This document shows, one piece after another, positions 5,949-7,887 of a DNA stretch of 7,887 nt. The stretch is from a bacterium (GTDB taxonomy: Bacteria > AUK180), in contig JAGGYO010000289.1 of NCBI GenBank assembly GCA_021162505.1, positions 1 to 7,887 on the forward strand. Reading direction: 5' to 3'. How positions within the stretch are numbered: position 1 is the first letter of the stretch; each line of letters opens with the position of its first letter. The notes under the pieces were generated by a model that did not search any database, was not told the origin of the DNA, and worked only from the letters and a program-made list of their open reading frames with translations. Made by a program: the position numbers and the translations under genes.

Positions 5949-7655
5949 TCAAATTTTTATGCCAATTATTTCTTTAATATATTTAATTAGTGTATCATGA
6001 TCCATAAATTGCTTTTCATTATTCTTTCTATACACTACTTCAAATTTTTTATTTTCCAAGTATTTTCTCCCAATAACTATTTTTATGGGGGCACCCAATA
6101 GGTCGCTTTCTGCAAATTTTACACCTGCATTTATATTCCTATCATCAATTATTGTATCAATTCCCGTTTTACCCAGTTCATTATAAAGTTCGTCGCCAAC
6201 CTTTACCAATGCTTCATCTGATGTATTCAGAAGAAGAATATCAATATCACAAGGTGCAACACAAAGGGGCCAGTACATACCCTTTTCCTTGCTGTATTTT
6301 TGTTCAATAATAGAAGCCATTGTTCTGCCAATACCAATACCATAGCAACCCATTTCAAAATTTTGTCTTTTGCCGGCATCATCCACAAAGAAAGCTTTCA
6401 TGCTTTTTGAATACTTATTTCCTAAAATAAAGATATGTCCAACTTCAATCCCATGGAAACTATCAAGTGAACCACCGCATTTAGGACATTTATCACCCTC
6501 TATTGCAAATGAAAGATCATAATATTTATCTATATTAATATCTCTTCCAATATTGACATTTTTAAAATGATGGTCTTTTTTATTTGCTCCAATAACAAAA
6601 TTGCAAAGATCTTTTACCGATATATCTGCATAAATATCTTTAATAGGTAATTCAAAAGGACCAATGAATCCGGAAGGCAGGTTCAATTTTACAAAATCCT
6701 TCTCCAAAGCAAGTTCGCTGGCATCAACACCAAGTATATTATTTAATTTATCCATATTAAGATCACGGTCACCTCTTAATAATACAGCAATAAATTTATC
6801 CGCGGCTCGTACCAGTATTGTTTTTACAATTTTGCTCTTATTTACATTTAAGAATCCCGAAACAGCTTCCACTGTTTTTATGTTCACAGTCTCAATATCT
6901 TCCATGGGGGCTGGAACTTCTTTTTCATTTTTTATTTCCACAAGTTCTGTTTTTTCATTATTAGATACATATCCGCATTTTTCGCATTTCAATATGATAG
7001 ATTCTCCCACATCTGCATGCACCATGAATTCTTTTGATGTATCTCCGCCAATAGGTCCGGATTGAGCGGCAACTTCAGAGAATTCAAGTTCCATTTCTGA
7101 AAAAATATCATTATATGCTTTCTCTACTTTTTTATATGTTGTAACGGCATGCTCTTTTGTGGAGTCAAAACTATAAGCATCTTTCATCAAAAATTCTCTC
7201 CCTCGCATTATTCCAAAACGCGGGCGGATCTCATCTCTGAACTTAGTTTGGATCTGATATAAGCCAAGGGGTAATTCCTTATAACTTTTTACCGTTTTCC
7301 TCACAAGATCGGTAATGATCTCTTCATGTGTCGGGCCCAAGACGAACTCTCTTTTATGTCTGTCATTGAATTTCATCATCTCTTTGCCGTAAATATCATA
7401 ACGGCCGGTCTCTTCCCATAGCTCCTTTGGAGAAACAATGGGCATTACCAATTCACTAAACCCGGCGTTATTCATATGTTTTCTTACTATATTGGCAATC
7501 TTTATCATTATTTTCTGAGCAATTGGCAAAAGTGTATAAATTCCTGCGGATAATTTTCTAATATAACCGCCTTTTATCATAATAATATGTGATTTTATCT
7601 CGGCATCTTGTGGTATTTCCTTTTGTGTTGGAATATAATATTTGCTTCTTCTCAT
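5949..7655 (-). CDS. proS: Prolyl-tRNA synthetase, bacterial type with editing domain
   Basis: 568 aa, the usual length of the bacterial class II enzyme that charges tRNA(Pro). Class II motif 1 lies around residues 64-85 (GFSELVMPIVSPKELWEETGR). Motif 2 is FRDEIRPRFGIM followed by GREFLMKDAYSF (139-163). Motif 3 is GCYGIGIGRTMAS (436-448). The YbaK-type insertion that hydrolyses mischarged Ala-tRNA(Pro) spans about 225-385 and keeps a lysine (K278, in IVKTIL) where the catalytic lysine is expected, and a GPFELP loop. Two CxxC pairs (C224/C227 and C390/C393) flank the insertion and could bind zinc; many family members lack them. The anticodon-binding domain follows from about 470. The ATG has GAGGT at 7662-7666, six bases upstream. 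It is the first gene of the probable operon and has a strong promoter. Confidence 0.97.
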   Translation of the reverse strand: MRRSKYYIPTQKEIPQDAEIKSHIIMIKGGYIRKLSAGIYTLLPIAQKIMIKIANIVRKHMNNAGFSELVMPIVSPKELWEETGRYDIYGKEMMKFNDRHKREFVLGPTHEEIITDLVRKTVKSYKELPLGLYQIQTKFRDEIRPRFGIMRGREFLMKDAYSFDSTKEHAVTTYKKVEKAYNDIFSEMELEFSEVAAQSGPIGGDTSKEFMVHADVGESIILKCEKCGYVSNNEKTELVEIKNEKEVPAPMEDIETVNIKTVEAVSGFLNVNKSKIVKTILVRAADKFIAVLLRGDRDLNMDKLNNILGVDASELALEKDFVKLNLPSGFIGPFELPIKDIYADISVKDLCNFVIGANKKDHHFKNVNIGRDINIDKYYDLSFAIEGDKCPKCGGSLDSFHGIEVGHIFILGNKYSKSMKAFFVDDAGKRQNFEMGCYGIGIGRTMASIIEQKYSKEKGMYWPLCVAPCDIDILLLNTSDEALVKVGDELYNELGKTGIDTIIDDRNINAGVKFAESDLLGAPIKIVIGRKYLENKKFEVVYRKNNEKQFMDHDTLIKYIKEIIGIKI

Positions 7656-7661
7656 AATTTT

Positions 7662-7666
7662 ACCTC
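7662..7666 (-). promoter_or_regulatory. Ribosome-binding site of proS
   Basis: GAGGT on the minus strand, six bases before the ATG at 7655. It fixes the start and leaves only a short leader after the predicted transcription start near 7674, too short for a T-box or other structured leader. Confidence 0.7.
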
Positions 7667-7680
7667 ATCATTTAATTTTT

Positions 7681-7709
7681 ATTATAACTTTTTTATCGCT
7701 TTATATCAA
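7681..7709 (-). promoter_or_regulatory. Sigma70-type promoter of the proS operon
   Basis: On the minus strand TTGATA (7704-7709) and a perfect TATAAT (7681-7686) are separated by exactly 17 bp. Only one of the twelve bases differs from the consensus. The predicted start is near 7674, giving a leader of about 20 nt. It is the best promoter match I noticed in the window and would drive proS and, given the tight spacing, the four genes after it. Confidence 0.75.
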
Positions 7710-7887
7710 GGGAAAATGGAAATTATTGCCTATATGGTGAACAACAATTAAAATTCCCGCCCAGCGTTAACTATTTTTCCCGTTTTTCATAACGCCTAAT
7801 TTCACAGGTTTTTCAATCGGGACTGAGGACGGTGGTAGAAAAAGTAGAAAAATTGAAAAATAGCACCAATATAAAATAAATTATAAA
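7710..7887. other. Non-coding region upstream of the proS promoter
   Basis: No convincing gene on either strand. It holds a weak inverted pair GCGTTA (7764-7769) and TAACGC (7790-7795), and another, TTTTTCAAT (7809-7817) with ATTGAAAAA (7852-7860). The second pair encloses a locally GC-rich patch with GACTGAGGACGGTGG (7821-7835). The patch differs in composition from the surrounding AT-rich DNA and could be the edge of a dispersed repeat, but I cannot assign it. Confidence 0.4.

Noticed and set aside
6664..7065. Plus-strand open frame opposite proS
   Set aside because: Antisense to the editing domain of proS; no recognisable protein.
7656..7680. T-box leader before the prolyl-tRNA synthetase gene
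   Set aside because: The predicted leader is only about 20 nt and the T-box consensus was not seen further upstream.
7716..7751. Eleven-codon plus-strand ORF (MEIIAYMVNNN) upstream of proS
   Set aside because: It is very short, divergent and unsupported by any promoter; such ORFs are expected by chance.
7763..7800. Integron attC-like site (GCGTTAAC and ATAACGCC)
   Set aside because: The paired R and L boxes and GTTRRRY arrangement of a real attC site are absent, and no integrase or cassette genes are in view.

Overview
All full-length genes in this 7.9 kb window lie on the minus strand, so the reading order runs from high to low coordinates. The DNA is AT-rich and the proteins are rich in Lys, Ile and Asn. 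A LolA-type periplasmic protein, a type IV pilus/type II secretion ATPase and a small exported protein with a FlgD-like fold suggest a diderm bacterium. The ferredoxin-type DUF362 protein fits an anaerobe. The mixture resembles FCB-group or candidate-phylum metagenome bins (Cloacimonadota or WOR-3-like, for example), but no marker here fixes the lineage.

Right part (7709 to 1437): one probable operon. A near-consensus sigma70-type promoter at 7681-7709 with a leader of about 20 nt precedes proS (prolyl-tRNA synthetase with editing domain). It is followed by a small secreted FlgD-Ig-like protein (the start should be 5907, not 5919), a PilB/GspE-family ATPase, an 11-repeat TPR protein, and a DUF362 protein with two [4Fe-4S] ferredoxin motifs. 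Junctions are tight: 41 nt, 1 nt, a 22-nt overlap and an 11-nt overlap. A translation gene, a pilus/secretion motor, a scaffold and an iron-sulphur protein are therefore probably co-transcribed.

Middle (1436 to 1066): a 371-nt gene-free stretch. It holds two repeat-like units of different character. One is a GC-rich dispersed-repeat relic split by a palindrome (about 1327-1385). The other is a 130-bp unit bounded by CCGTCATT/AATGACGG (1180-1309). The promoter of the next gene lies at its low-coordinate end. An apparent ORF across this stretch is judged spurious.

Left part (1065 to 1): a LolA-family lipoprotein carrier/outer-membrane lipoprotein-sorting protein gene, then a truncated S23/four-helix-bundle gene (the family found in 23S rRNA intervening sequences). 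This small gene sits in the loop of a perfect 87-bp inverted repeat (1-87 and 328-414). The arms carry the last 19 codons of the lolA-like gene. Because the left arm starts at base 1, it is either a real fold-back around an S23 element or an assembly artefact at a contig end. This is the most unusual structure in the window and should be checked against reads before it is interpreted.
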